Under the pieces are notes generated by a model. It ran no database searches. It saw only the letters and a program-made list of their open reading frames with translations, and had not been told where the DNA came from. 64,000 nt of DNA from Lanius collurio. Taxonomy: Eukaryota > Chordata > Aves > Passeriformes > Laniidae. This document shows positions 1 to 13,502 of the stretch, in pieces. A program made the position numbers and the translations under genes. The stretch spans positions 1,435,256 through 1,499,255 of the forward strand of contig JACBWW010000041.1 of NCBI GenBank assembly GCA_020086605.1, read 5' to 3'. Positions within the stretch are counted from its first letter, which is position 1. Each line of letters starts with the position of its first letter.

Positions 1-916
1 CAAAGCAGAAACACTTTCTCTTTCTTCCCAACAGATTTTAAACCTCAGGATGACTGTGGCAATTCTGCCAGCTAGCAAAGAGAACCAGCATTCCCTCGCT
101 CATCTGGCGATCCTGCAATGCCATTTGCATAATGTGAAGTTTAGATCCTCCACTGTCACATGCTCCCACTCATTTACCACCCTAATGTCCATTGCCAGTG
201 CATGATGGAAGCACTGGAACATTCCTAGCTCTTTGTTTCATACCAGGCTGGGATTGAACCAGTTGCTTAATTTTCCCCAATTCCTGCAGCACTGCAGGAG
301 TTCCCAACATTTGTCCTACCAATGTGCTTGTCTGAATTGCTGTGTCGTTTTTGCTGCCTTCTCTAATGGCTCCCTCCAAATAAAATGCCTTTATAGCACC
401 AAGGAAAATAATGAGCACTTTAAAACCCCATTCTTCCTTATTTCCCCCCCCTTCCCCATAAACTGCAAAAATCTGCATATCTGATTGATGCAACTTCATC
501 CTGATCTGAAGCCATGCTGCTTTTCTCTCACCACTCTCTATAAAACCAACTCTCATCTGCTGGCTACGATTTTTTCAGAGTTTTTTTTTCTCTCTACTGA
601 CAATAAACTTTCACCTTCATAATTATTTTGATCAGCAGAGTCACCTTTTGCCAGGATTGAGGCAAGGATTGCCTTCAGCCAGGCACCTGCGAGTCTCTCA
701 CTCCCACAACTGTTTGTAGTGGTGTTATTTTTGTACGTGTTCCTCAGCCTTTCCCACTTTTAACTGATTCAGTGCTCTGGTGTTCCTGTGATCCCAGCTA
801 AATATGGATTCAGCATTGCCTCACAACCTGACAAGTCCGTTCTTGCAAGGTGTTGTGGAATCTTTCATACCCAAAGATGTGCTGGGTCTGATCCTTTGTG
901 TTTCATACACAACCAC

Positions 917-1170
917 AGGGTCACAGAATCACGGAATCACAGAAGGGTTTGGGTTGGAAGGGACTGTAAAAGTCATCTCATTCCACCCCCTACCATGGGC
1001 AGGGACACATTCCACTAGCCCAGGTTGCTCAAAGTCCCATCCAGCCTGGCCTTGGACACTTCCAGGGATCCACGGCTTCTCTGGGCACCCTGTGCCAGAG
1101 TCTCACCCCCCTCACAGGGAATGATTTATGCCCAATATCCCATCTAAACCCACCCATTGGCACTGCCACA
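917..1170 (-). mobile_element. CR1 LINE 3'-end fragment
   Basis: Minus-oriented CR1 tail: ACAGAATCACGGAATCACAG at the element's 3' end, then the characteristic CCAGCCTGGCCTTGGACAC and TTCTCTGGGCACCCTGTGCC segments. Confidence 0.9.
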
Positions 1171-4018
1171 TGCCTTTTATGGGCAAAAAAACCCCATTAA
1201 CACTAACTTTTAATTGATAGATATATTAGATATTTAAAACCTGAGTTTAAAAGTCCTTCTGTTTATTGTTACTATAAGCAGGGTTGATGACAAAAGCAGA
1301 TACACTCCATTACTCCTGTGACAGCAAACCATGTGGCTTCTTTGTGTTCCAGCTACACTTTGGACTTTAATTAAATAGAGCATCCCATTCCTTCGCTTTC
1401 CTCTCCACAGTGCCCCTTCAAATCCCTTCATTTTTATTTTCCCCTTGTTTCCCCCCCACCCATATTTTCCTTCTCAGAGCTCTCCCTCCTGCAGACCCCT
1501 AATTTATTATATCTGGGTGTGCCTTGGGTGAGCCCTGAGCCCCTGCAGCTCCCACAGCACTGAGGCGGATGTGATCAGCACTTGCTGAGCAAGGATTTGG
1601 GTTTCCCAGAGCTCAGGACATTTTGTACACTTCCCTTTTCTCCCGTCACTGTGAAATATATGTGACACATAATGTGATGGGAGGGCGTTCGGCGGGGGCC
1701 CTTTCCCAGAAAAACAGAGATACCCTCAGAGGTGGCTTCAGGATGGTTTTAGAGAAAAAAAAAAAAAAAAAAAAGAGGGGGCAGGAAATAAAAAAAGCAG
1801 CCCCGAAGTTTTTGTTTTCAGTCCTTTTCAGGGGCCATTCCCCGGTTGGTGCCGTTGCTATCGCTCGGAGGGGTGTTTTACACGCCCCTGCCAAAGGGGT
1901 GTTCGTGCCTCTGGGCAGCCCGATAAGGGCGGCTCGGGGGTGGGGGGCTCGCCCCTGACCACACAGCCTTTCCTTTCCCTTGCCTCCTGCTCCGAGGGGT
2001 GGGAGGAGGGATGGCCGTGCCCTCATTATCGCCTCGCTGCAGAGGAGCAGCCGCAGCATCTGCCCGGCCTCTGTTTATCCCTTTCCAGCCCCGTTGTTAA
2101 GTGCCTTTATCAGCTCCTTCAGGGACACCGGGACTCGGTGTGGGCAGCTCGGCCCTGCAGCCCTGAGCAGGCAGAAAGGGATGGCCTCAGGTGGGGGGTC
2201 TGGGCCCTCAGAATCGCTCGTTCCTGGGGCTTTCTCTCAGTGCACTTCCAGGAGACCAGGTTGCCTTCCAGCAGTTTCCTTCAGCAGTCAGGGATGTGCC
2301 AGAAATACCTTTTCATCCTCCCACCATCCCTCTTCAAAAGCTTTTTAGCCTCTGAGGAAGGACCTCAAGGGAATACCCTACACAGAGCTGATTTCCTCCC
2401 AGCTTCCCACAGCTGGCATCCAGTGGGAACAGCACCCGGCCATCCTCTGGGAGCCCCCACCCTGCCAGGTACCCACGGCCCTCGAGGGGGCCAGGCTGGA
2501 TGGCTGGTGGGCAAGCAGCCATCCCATATTCCCAGTGACATGGCCCAGTCCCTCTGTGCTAATCCACAACATATATTTCACCTTTCTGAAATATCCCACC
2601 ACGGAAATTCTCTTAAATACCACTTTTGAGTAGAGAAATTGGTGTTCTGCTTATGGGTGTGCTGCTGACCTGGAACCACTCAGGCCCATAAACATCCAAG
2701 AGATTTTACACAGTCCTATTGAGTTCCACCCAATATGTTTTTGAGAGTTTTTTTAGGACTAGGTTTTCGTCTGCAGATGTTTTAGGCCAGCAGCTGTTTT
2801 TTTGGGGTTTTTTTGTGGCATGGCTGCTGTGATAGGCGAACACCTGAGAGCTGAAGCCTCTGCAGACTGCTGTGATGGTGTATTGTAAAATCACGGATAA
2901 TTACAGATGTATGAAAAAACTCAGGGAACAAAGGAGGAGTTGGAACATGGTCCAGGTGACAAATCTCGCCCGAGTCCCTTCCCTGCTGTGTCCCAGGCCG
3001 TGGGGAGGGGATCTGTTTTACTGGATGTGTGTACACCTTATCAGCCTGCACTGGAAAACCTTTTATTTTATTCTCAGTTTCATCTCCCAGTAATCTTTCA
3101 AGTATTTCTACAATTGAGCAGATGTTTAATACCCAGGGACAAGCCTAGAATTGAAGGAAAGATATTTTCCAAGTAATTTAGGAGAACCTGACAAGAATCC
3201 CTTAGTGCTGGCTGCTAACTGTGTTTTCTTCCTCTTTTGATAGATCTGGTTGTGTCAAGGAAAGTCTCCATGGACTTGGTCTAACAAAGGCATGATGGAT
3301 CTGACCCTTTGTAATCTTTGCCAATAAAGCTGGGAAACCTTATTTTTTTTCCTCTATTGCTATTCTGCCAAACCTCATTTTGCTCCCAGGAAAGACTGTC
3401 TCTGGATCGTGCTCAGTGCAATAGTTACCCACCTGGGCTTGTATCTTTTACCCAAGCATGCCAACTATTTTTTTTTTCCCCCTTTGTATTGCCAAGGTTT
3501 TTTTGATTTATCGTGCCTCAGCTCTTTCTGAGGTAACGTTATTATCTGGAAAGAAGATTTTCCTGATCAGTTGCCATAATAAACAAAGCAAATCTGCCTT
3601 GGGTGATTGCAGACATTGAGCACGCTTGGATCCCTGTTGCTCAGGATTTATTGTGGACCATAATATATCTATGGGATGCATAGATAGGAAATTCAGAGGG
3701 GAAAAAGGGCTCCTATCCCAATTAGGCTGGTGAAACTAAGTCGGGGAGGATGGTGAGAGACGCAGATGTAAGGATATTACTTCTGATACTCTAATGAAGA
3801 AGGAGAATCTGTTCAAACTGCTCTCCCAAAATTTCACTGTTCACTTAAAATGTACTTCCTGCTTGTTAAGAACAACCTGCCAGGCTTGCTGGTACTGCTG
3901 TTGTTAATTACTGACTCAGAAAGCTATGTGAAGGAGGTTGAGGATTTTGATTCTTCAGATAATATAGAAATTCAGCCTAGAAATGAGTGATGCACCACAC
4001 AAGTTTATGGTTAACGGA
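1171..4018. other. Gene-free stretch upstream of LMO2
   Basis: Apart from the GC-rich GATA island near 1.7-2.25 kb and a run of 20 A at 1755-1774, I see no supported gene or element. Open frames here have no recognisable domains, splice context or composition. Confidence 0.6.
1922..2111. promoter_or_regulatory. GATA-motif cluster in GC-rich island upstream of LMO2
   Basis: GATAAG at 1922-1927 and three reverse-strand TTATC motifs (2026-2030, 2075-2079, 2107-2111) lie within 190 bp of GC-rich sequence (about 1670-2250). Long-range GATA/TAL1-bound enhancers upstream of LMO2 are known in mammals. Assignment is by motif and position only. Confidence 0.3.
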
Positions 4019-4250
4019 GGCATAGACTGCTTTGGCTTGGAAGGGACCTTAAAACCCACCCCTGCCATGGGAAGAGACATCTTCCACTAGCCCAGGTTGC
4101 TCCAAGCCCATTCAGCCTGGCCTTGGACACTTCCAGGGCTGGAGCAGTCACAGCTTCTCTGGGCAATCTGTGCCAGGGCCTCAGCACCCTCACAGGGAAC
4201 AATTCCTTCCTAACTACTGACCAAAATCTCTCCTCTTTTAGTTTGATTTG
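4019..4250 (-). mobile_element. CR1 LINE 3'-end fragment
   Basis: Minus-oriented copy with CTTGGAAGGGACCTTAAA, TTCAGCCTGGCCTTGGACAC and GCTTCTCTGGGCAATCTGTG. Confidence 0.9.
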
Positions 4251-5537
4251 TCTCTGATTTTTTATCTCCAGCACAGCAAGGGAGCCCAAAATGACTCAAG
4301 GATTTAAAATTAAGAGTCTTAGTGCAGTACAAAATATTCTAATGTCTTTTGGTTGAACTGCTCATTTTATAAAGAATATTTCCTAATTGATGTTTTTCCC
4401 ATCAAATCACTTGCTCCATTCTTCCCAGTGTCCTTCCTTGTGACCCAGCTGGGAGTGCAGTGTGATGGATGCTGTGCAAAGCCAGGTCTGGGATGGATCC
4501 TACACAAACAGTTCCCAAGGGCGAGGCAGGCAGAAGGTGCATGGAAGGAAGCAGCATCATTTGTGCAAGTGGAAAACTTCCAGAGGCAGGCAAGGCAATC
4601 TTCCCAAGAACACCCTGGGAACCTCTGGCACAGCCAAGAGCTGAATTAACATCTCCTGAGCCCTTCAAAGATGATCCTTTCTCCCCAAATCAATTCTATT
4701 TTCTGACACAGAGCCAGTGGAAAGAACCCTTTGATTTCAGTGATTTAGGCTCAGTCCCAAATGCTCCCAAAAACCCATTGCTGCTTTCCCAAGCCAATGC
4801 AGAGAAGAATTTTAACCTCTGTTTCTGTCAAGTTCTGACCAGAAGTCAGGTAAAGGGTGGTGGCTCAGCAGGAGCTCTGACCCTCGCTGGCAGTTCTATG
4901 AAAATTATTTATTTTTGTAATTTCTTATGATTCATCATCTCTCACACGGGGTATGTCGGTACCATCTCTCTCTCTCTTTTTGCTCTGCAGTTTGAATTCA
5001 GACATGGGGCAGGGGTTTCTGTGCTCAGCACACATCTTGTGTACAGAATACTTCAGGGAAAGTCTTTTCCTGATGAATTCTTGCAATGAGAAAACCCAGT
5101 GTTCAATTTTTATCATTACCACTAAGCAGAAACCAGTGGAGGCAGATGCTAAAAGTTTGTATCCCACATTTCCAAGAAAAGCAAAGGGCCATGTTCTCTT
5201 CCTCTTTTCCAGCCTTGTTTTAATCCTTGTGCATTTGCAAAGGCTTCAAAGCAAAGCATGTGGAAGTGCCCATGCTCAGTCTGGTTATCAGCTAATTCAT
5301 TCTCAGGAGAAAAGCCCACAGTGGTGAAGTCATCCTGGGTAACTGGGCACCCTGAATGATTCTTTTTTTGTCAAATCACTCGCTGAGTGATATAGTCAAT
5401 TTTTTTTTTGTGATGTCAGAAAAAACAAAAAGGCAGTTTCAGGTTTCACTCAGTGGGTTTCCCACATGTCAGCGGAGAAATGAAAATTTCTGCATCCAAG
5501 TTAACTCATGTAAGGATGCTTTTCATTCATATTTTCC

Positions 5538-5822
5538 AGAAAGGGACTTTGAACAAGGGTATGGAGTGATGGGAGAAGAGGGAATGGTTCTAAAATGAGA
5601 GGGTGATTTTAGATTGGATATTGGGGAGAAATCCTTCCCTGTGAGGGTAGGGAGGCCCTGGCACAATTTCCCAGAGAAGCTGTGGCTGCCACATCCCTGG
5701 CAGTGTCCAAGGCCAGGCTGGATGGGACTTGGAGCAGCCTGGGCTGGTGGGAGGTGTCCCTGCCCTGGAACTGGATGATCTTTCAGGTCCCTTCCCAGCC
5801 AAACCCTTCTGGGATTGAGTGG
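5538..5822 (+). mobile_element. CR1 LINE 3'-end fragment
   Basis: Plus-oriented copy extending upstream into the TTTAGATTGGATATTGGGGA segment, then GAGGCCCTGGCAC and AAGGCCAGGCTGGATGGGAC. Confidence 0.9.
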
Positions 5823-8800
5823 GAGTTGGCCTCGAGGCCCTGCGAGCTCAGGCCTGGCGGTGACTGATGGCCAGAGCTGGCCAGAGCAGAGCAGGTCACA
5901 AGTGGCCTTTCCTTGTCACGCCATGAGCTGCTCTCCTGTCAAATCCAGGGAGAACAAAAGGGGCCATTTGTTGCTGAGCTGCTGCCCAGCTGGGGCTGTG
6001 TCTAATCAGAGTTAATTACGGCGTCTCTGCGATGCTCCTGCCCCCGGGCTCCCAAGGACCCACCGCTTCACCCCGTCGCCTCCGCTGCCAATTTTGGGAG
6101 CTGCCTATTATCGAGCACCGAAAGGTAGAGATTGCACAGGATCCCTGGCAAGCAGCACAAAGTATCCCAGCTTAATACTGAAGCAATGACTAATCAGGGC
6201 ATCCCAGGAGGAAGCTTTACAGTAGCTCTTGCAAGGGTAATGAGGACAATTTCCATAGCTGTGACACTTTCAGCCAAGTGAAATGCCACAAATCTTGTTT
6301 GTTCTTATTTATTCTCTCCTGGAGCAGCAGGTAACAGGGAGCCAAAAGAAAAGGACTTTTCCTGGGGGAAGGATTGCACCAAGTGTTTTGCAGGAGGAAC
6401 AGCCAGGGTTGTTGTTTTATCATGGCAGCACTAACAGCTAAATTCTATTAATTGCTGAATGCTGTTTTGTTTGGCAAATACAGGAAGCAGTTTACATGGC
6501 TACGCAAGTGCTCTGGTTCCCAGTCCTTCTGAAATGGTATTATTGTAACGGGATAATACTGATTAAGGACAGTTCCCTGAGGAAGGAGGGCCTTTTGATG
6601 ACTGAGTCATTTCCTCTCCCTGCTCGACTCCAGGGCGATAGCACTTCTCTGCCACAGGCACACACCCTTTGTAGCCAGGGACTTCTCCACAGAGGAGGTC
6701 CAAAGCACAGCCTCAGCTTAGGTGGAAGGCCATGAGTCCTAAAGGAAGCACTGCAGCACTAGAAATATGCCAGCAGTCCAAGCAGAAACTACTTTTCCCC
6801 CCAAAAATATCTCACTTGCTAGTCCCTTTCCAAAACTATGGGGTAACACTGTCTTTGGCTACACCACTCTGCTGGAATAACCTGTCAGCCCCTTAAAACT
6901 TTGATTTTTGTTCCCACAGAGGTTTGGCAAATTAATTTGCCAAAAGGCAATAACATCTCTGCAAACCACGGCAGTGGGGCCTTCTCCTCCTGGACATGGT
7001 CACCTGCCACCAATGAGCACCAGGCCAAGGCCACCCTGTCAATCAACACAGGTCAGAAATCAGCAAAGCTGTTCACTGCTAAACTATGGGAAATTCAGAC
7101 GAAGGGCCTAGAGGGAAAAGATTCCATGTCCTCTCACAACTGATGGGCACCAACGCTTCCCAGCCACGCAAGCACCAGGGGATCTGATCCTAGTGGAACA
7201 TGGTACACAATAACAGCCCTCAGCCTCTCCTTTCTCTTTGATTTTTGTCACGTATTGCCATGAGAGATGCTCGAATGAGCTCAAGTTTAACCATGGCTTA
7301 GCAAGAAAATATTCCTGTTATCACTTCCAAGCTCAACCCGGGCTCTTCTCAACGTTTTCCCTTTTGAGGTACAGTAATTGCTCTCCGATTAGGCAGGAAA
7401 CTGTACCAGGGTTATTGCTCTAAAGGAGCCAGTGTTATCAAAAAACAACACATCAGGGCCTGTCCTCACAGGAAGGGAATCATAAGTAATCAGCAGTGCT
7501 ATAACGCAATTGGCTGCTGCTCCCTCCATGCTGAGCACAGAAAAAAAGCAGCTCAGGACATGTTTTTTGGTAGCCAAAGTGTTTTAAAAGAGTGCTGATT
7601 CCTCTTTGCCTCCCTGTTTGGCTTCTCCAAACATTGCTGTGTTTCTTTAACAGGACATAAAAAACCTTGGTGTGTGCAAGGATGGGGCAGGGGGGCCTCC
7701 CTCCCAAATGTTTCAGTTTGGGAGCAAGGGGGAAGAACTGCCCTAGAGTAGAGAAATGATGAAGCTCCTTGGGTGATGCCCTTCCTGCCCTTCATTCCCC
7801 TTCAGGTTACCTCCCTTGGAAATTCTTTCTAAAAACAGCTGTTCCCCAACACTTGTGAATGGGCACAGGAGCAGGGGGGGTGTAACGCTGGTTCTCTTAT
7901 ACAACTGCTTGCCATAATGGCCTTTTAACCCTGTCCAAAGTGGCAAGGTAAATTAATTTCATCCATCAGGAGCTGCATCAGTATCATTTCATTGAGCAGG
8001 ACCTCCATCCATCCATCCATGAAGACACCCACACAGCCCTCAGACCACACGACGACAGCTGTGCACAGTAGTTACATCTGGATAACACAGGCAATCATTC
8101 TGGTTTCTAAAGGGAAACAGGAACGCTGAATTTGGTTAACAACACTGAATCCAATTGGAAGAGATGGCCAGGGAGCAAAGGGAAGGCAGGTCAGAAAGGA
8201 TTTCCCATATTGCTGGACCACAGGTGAAGACTTCAGGGTCCCACCCTGGCCAGGTGGGTCAGAGCATGTGGGGTGGTGGTGAGGAACAGGCTGTGAAATC
8301 TGAGAAATCTGTGAAAACAAATTCTCCTGGAGGAGAATTTTAACAGCTCTTCCTGTTCAGCTGAATCTGCCCTCAGCACAGAGCTTCTGACAATCCCTGA
8401 TGCATGAGGAAAGGAAGAAATAAAACAGAAAACAAAAAATTCTGTCAATGGACCATTTTGGAATGTTCCGATATTTTGCTGTTTGGTGAGTTTAACCATG
8501 GGTAACAAGAAGGAAAACACATGAACCTTGAGCTGTCAGAGAAGAGCTGGAAAATCAGTTGGTATCAGCAAGAAAGGTCCCAACGTTTTATGCTTATCAT
8601 GTGTCCCCAGAAATAGAAATATTTGTCCTTTGGTCTCTGCTTTTCCTGTCTGTTTTTCCCCCTCTATTAAACATGGAAGTGCTCATTGATTAACTGAGCC
8701 CCTGGATGAGCTGGAGTCTGGACACACAGGGACGAGATCACATCCCCCCCACAACCTCCCAACCTCCCTGGCAGGAGCCTGAGCTGCTCAGAGCTCACAG

Positions 8801-9595
8801 ATGAAAGTCTGAGAAGCCCAAGTAGGAACATCTGCTTTGCCAGGAGTCACGATTTCCCTGTTTGGTCTGATCCAGAGGTCATGGTCCTTCAGACCTCCGC
8901 AGAAAGTTTTTACCTCAAGGGGTACTGCGAGTGCTGAGCTGCTTTTACATCTCAGCTGCTCTCCCCGAAACGACTTTTGTCAGTTTGGTTGTTTGTTTTA
9001 GTGGTGATGTTTTTAAACGAAAGCCTATGTGCCCAGAAGGCACATAAAATAAGAGGCTCTTAAAAGCCAGAGGATAAATAAAACACAACCTTGAATAAAC
9101 AACAGGCTTTTGTCCTCATTTCCTCCCATTCCTTAATGGCTGCTGATAAACTATCTGAATTTCTCAGTGTATTTATGCCACAATGACAGCAACACCAAAC
9201 CCACAACCTCACAATAGCAATGACTTGACCAAATCGTTGCCTTTGAGACAAGCAATTGTTTCATTCCAAGTGGATTGTAGGATATCGTGGCCTTACCAGG
9301 CTGCTCCTTTCTCTACCCCATTGCAGGCTGTTTCAGTGAGAGGCATTTATCAAAGAAAATCCACTCAGGGCTCATACATTTCATGGAAAAGAATATCTTG
9401 TTTGATCAGGTAAGACCATGCACATCATGTTTCGTTACCAATTTTATGCTCACCACTCTTACAAAGTGAAACTGCTTAATTTCCCCCTCATCATGTGCCT
9501 GGCGTCCTCCACAGTGACTCCCACCAGGAACACCTTGCCTTTGCTGTTCCTGGTCAAGTGGCTCATCCCTCCCTTCACCCAGGTTTGTGGCTTTA
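5823..9595. other. Gene-free stretch upstream of LMO2
   Basis: No gene or repeat recognised except a short CCAT run near 8008-8023. Composition is ordinary intergenic sequence. Short open frames show no family signature. Confidence 0.6.
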
Positions 9596-9795
9596 TGGAC
9601 TTTTCCCTGTGACAGTGGTGAGGCCCTGGCACAGGTTGCCCAGAGAGGTGGTGGATGCCCCTGGAAGCACTCAAGGCCAGATTGGATGGGACTCTGAACA
9701 GCCTGGTCTAGTTGAAGACATCCCTGCTCACTGCAGGGGGTTGGACTAGATGAGTTTTAAGGTCCTTTCCAACCCAAACCATTCCAGGATTACAG
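9596..9795 (+). mobile_element. CR1 LINE 3'-end fragment
   Basis: Plus-oriented copy with GGTGAGGCCCTGGCACAGGT, TCAAGGCCAGATTGGATGG and the 3' end TCCAACCCAAACCATTCC. Confidence 0.92.
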
Positions 9796-11288
9796 ATCCA
9801 TGAGCTGTGTTTAAGCACAAGAACTTCTGCACTGTAAATAACAAGGAGCCTTTTTATCCCTTCAGCCCAGTGGGGATCAGAGCCTGAGCCCAGGATTTCT
9901 GCTCCCAGCAGCTCCCATCCATGAGTCCACTCACAAAATGCTCTTGACTTTGCACCAAGGGCAAGTCAGAATAGCCTGAACACCCACCCAGAGCTTTGTT
10001 TGAAGAACATTCCCAGGGCACGTCACGCCCAATCCATTTTTCCTTCTGAGAGTCTCGGAACAAAGCAGGCGATGCTCGGTAACATAAACACACAAGCACC
10101 AAACATGGCCAGAAATAGGCAGCAAGCAAAAACAAAAGCTACAAGCAAAACAAATTTACAGGAAAACACAGCTTTGGGCATGTCTAGACTCAGACAGCAC
10201 TAATTGGGAGAGTGTATGCACTTCATCTTTATTGCTTGGCGAGAAAAATTGTTCCTCCTCCGTATCAATCCATTCCCTTTTGTTTTTTATTTCAGGCCAT
10301 GTATAATTTTTACTGAAGGGCGGTGATAATTTTCACAACTAGATTTAATTTTGCTTCAGAAGCTAGCAAAACATTAAAAGGGGCCAATTCATAAAAATGC
10401 AGTAAAATATTTCACATGAAATGGCCTCACCTCCAGGAGTGAAAGCTGAGGATTCAAATGGAAAGCACAATGGTTTGTTGCAAGGGGAGCAGATGGGCAT
10501 CATCCTGAAGAGCAGGAATAGTTGTCCATGCACTGTTTTTTTCCTCAAGGATTATTTTCTCATGTAGCAAGAAGAGAAGCCAGACCTTACATCATCAGAA
10601 GCAATCTCTGGGCATCCACGTGAGAATCAAGCAGGGCATGGATTCAAGTATTAAAAAGAATAGTGGGGGGTTCTTCAACTCTGATTTTAGAGAGAAAAAG
10701 GGCTGAAAAAAGAGATTTTTAATTTATAATTAATAGGCATTCCAATCTCAAAGGCAAATTAAAGTACTCCTGTGCTCAGGATTATCTCAAACCCAAAAGA
10801 AATGGAAGCTGAGCTTTCCCCTTTTCTCTTTGATGCCTAAAAGCATCCTGAACATCACAGCGTGCCCTCAGTCCATCCTTGGGAGCTGACAGCCTGGCAC
10901 AGGAGCAGGGCTGGGAGCACCAGGCCTGCCTGTGTTATGATGAATTCTCAGTTTTAATGATTTGGAGAAAAATATTGTTCGTGAGCTACATAAACAATTT
11001 TAATTGGCTCGGGCGCCCAAAATGTGCTTTTTTTGTTTGGCTGCCAAGGTTGCTTTCTCGCTTGCTAATTATGTTTCGCTTTAGCTTTCAGCAAAAACAG
11101 GAAATAAAACATCCATTACTCGAATGACAACTTTTCAACAAGCCAACATTTCAACATCCATTGTGTAATTTCCGACCTGGAGCCAGCTAGGAGCTAAGTG
11201 CCTTTAGAGCCATATATCCCCTCTTGTGAGGGCCTTTTGGGCCCCTCGTGCTCCTAAATATTGTTTGTGTGCCTAAAACAGGCCAGAC

Positions 11289-11298
11289 NNNNNNNNNN
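11289..11298. other. Assembly gap (10 N)
   Basis: Ten N within otherwise unique intergenic sequence. No repeat is obvious at either side. Confidence 0.98.
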
Positions 11299-12114
11299 TT
11301 CCATCTCTGTTTCTTTAGGGCTGATATTGATTCTAAGTGCTGATTTGTCAGGGGTTTTTAACAAGTCTTGTGAGTTTGGCTTTTTTCCACCCCCTCCTCC
11401 TGAGATGCCCCATCTTCTGTGGGTTCAAAACATACTTAAAAAAGCATCCAGAATGGTTGCTCTGTGCCATTTCCCAGCTCAGCTGTGGAGGAAAAGCTCT
11501 TCTTCCTCATGTTCAGCCAAGTGAGCTGTTCTTGGCAAAGCGAGCAATAGGTACCTACCACATGGTGGGGGTGAGTGAGGGTGCCCTTTAAATTACCTAT
11601 AAAACCCTTTGATTCAAACTGCTGATGTTGCCATAGGCAATTTGCTAAGCTTATTGATCATCTTCTGTTTAAATTAAAGTTTGATGTCCTGGAACAGGCT
11701 ATTCAGCACAGAGAGCTAATGGGATGGGATGAGATACAGGGAGCCAGAGAAACATGCACATGGGGGAAATGGATTGTGGTCAGAAAAGGGAAAAAAGAGG
11801 GTTATATGCTGAATAGGTTCCATGGGTCAGTTGGCAATAAATATTGTGGTTGTAAAAGGGTCCAGTGTGGATGTTGGAGGTGGAGGTTAGCCTGTGTAAT
11901 TAAAGGGAAATGGGCAGCTTGGTAGAAAACTAAACATTTCAGGGAAAGGAAGTGAAAAAAAGAGTGTTACAATTTATTATAAATGTGTGCTTAGTGATAG
12001 CTGCCAGAAATTCCAAGTTTTTGGTAAGCTGGGTGAGATTTGAGCCAGAACAGGCAAGAGGTGATTGAGGAAAATGTTGGCCAAGGCAAGTCAGACAGGC
12101 TGTCCCTGGTAGAT

Positions 12115-12143
12115 GTCTCTCTGTCTGTCTGTCTGTCTGTCTC
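12115..12143 (+). repeat. (CTGT)n microsatellite
   Basis: About seven CTGT units within CTCTCTGTCTGTCTGTC-type sequence, followed by CAATCAATCATTCAT. No gene context. Confidence 0.95.
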
Positions 12144-12559
12144 TCCATCTGTCAATCAATCATTCATACTCAAGCAAAATAAAGCTTTGGAATGAAGGAA
12201 AAGTCAGGCTTTCATACAGAATGAAATATTCCTTGCTGGAGCAAAACCCAGCAAGACTGAGGTTTTTTCCTTTCCCCATGAAAATCAAGGTTGATTTCCT
12301 GGGTTTAGAGTACTTTTCAAGCTTTTCAATGTTTTCATTCCACACCACCACATTTGTCCTAAAGTTAATGGAATATAAGGCACTTGCAGAAGGAATATCA
12401 AGATAAATTCTATGGCTGAGTTACCAGAGGAGTAACTGAGAGAACAACTCAACTTTTCCAGCCTAGGCACTGAATTTTGCCCATGCTGACCTAGGAAGTA
12501 ATTTAATAACCCCCCAAACTGATTAAAGCTGAAATAGTATTGGCAGATACTGGTCCTGT

Positions 12560-12682
12560 CAGATGTTCACCAGCAACCTGAGCAACCTGGGCTTTGGAAG
12601 GTGTCCCTGCCCACGGCAGAGGGCTGGGATGAGAGGGACTTGAAGGTCCTTTCCAACCCATACCATTCCAGGTTTCTATGAA
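12560..12682 (+). mobile_element. CR1 LINE 3' terminus
   Basis: Short plus-oriented tail: GGAAGGTGTCCCTGCCCACG then AAGGTCCTTTCCAACCCATA and ATTCCAGGTTTCTATGAAC. Confidence 0.88.
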
Positions 12683-12845
12683 CATGTTGAGATAAGCTGA
12701 TTTTGGTAGGAAAGTGTCAGATGTTCTCCTTTATCTCCAATATTGCTGTAAATCTGTAAGCCCATGAATCCTTTAAAAAGAAAGGCTTGCAAGATATTAC
12801 ATATGAGCCATTTAAGCACCCAGAATTTTTATTTCTGAGCCCACC

Positions 12846-13090
12846 CACTTGGCATCCACAGCTTCTCTGGGCAACCTGTGCCAGGGCCTCTCCACCCTCA
12901 CAGGGAAGAATTTCTGCCCAATATCCCACCTAACCCTGCCCTCTGTCAACGTGAAGCCATTCCCCTTCTCCTGTCCCTCCAGGCTCTTGTCCCAAGTCCC
13001 TCTCCAGCTCTCTTGGAGCCCTTTGAGGCACTGGAAGGGCTCTAAGGTCTTCCCAGAACCTTCTCTTCTGCAGGCTCAGCCCCGAAGCCT
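12846..13090 (-). mobile_element. CR1 LINE fragment
   Basis: Minus-oriented copy with CAGCTTCTCTGGGCAACCTG and CTCTCCACCCTCACAGGGAA, extending into the more internal AAGCCATTCCCCTTCTCCTG segment. Its compositional bias produces long spurious open frames on both strands. Confidence 0.9.
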
Positions 13091-13431
13091 CCAGAGCTGC
13101 CGTGTGTCGGGGGGACCCAGCGGGCCGTGGTGGCCAGGAGGAGCTATCACAGGAAGCCATCTGTGCTCTGCAGGAAACCCAGCCAGCCCAGCACCCATCT
13201 TTTATTATTATTTGCCTCCCTGGCAGTTTCTCTCCTTGACACTTTCCCCAAACGACACAGGGGAGGAAGTGAGCTGTCAATGGAGCATCATCGCTGGCTC
13301 CCAGCTGTGGAATGCAGAGTGCTTTAGTTAAGAGCCCGTGCCTATTTATTGGGCATTTATTTCCTGTAGGCACAGCTAACAGGAAATCTATTGGAAATAG
13401 AAAGAGTTAGAAAGCTACAGTGGGTGCTTTT

Positions 13432-13502
13432 AGAATCATAAAATCACAGAATCGTTTAGGCTGGAAAAGGCCTTTAGGATCATCGAGTCCAACCACCCAA
13501 GT
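13432..13502 (-). mobile_element. CR1 LINE 3' terminus
   Basis: Minus-oriented 70-bp tail: AGAATCATAAAATCACAGAA followed by AGGCTGGAAAAGGCC and ATCGAGTCCAACCACC, a variant typical of another CR1 subfamily. Confidence 0.8.

Larger units (their letters stand above)
9796..12559. other. Gene-free stretch with a possible conserved element
   Basis: Around 10960-11240 the sequence is free of repeats and rich in homeobox-type TAATT cores (for example TTTTAATTGGCTC and GCTAATTATG). This is the texture of conserved non-coding elements, but conservation cannot be tested from one sequence. Confidence 0.4.

Noticed and set aside
182..556. 124-codon minus-strand open frame near the window start
   Set aside because: It looked briefly like a retroviral remnant, but there is no diagnostic motif, no LTR nearby, and the start and end have no splice or promoter context.
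12849..13373. Overlapping 147- to 160-codon open frames on both strands
   Set aside because: The region is a minus-oriented CR1 fragment plus flanking GC-rich sequence; the peptides show no reverse-transcriptase or other domain.
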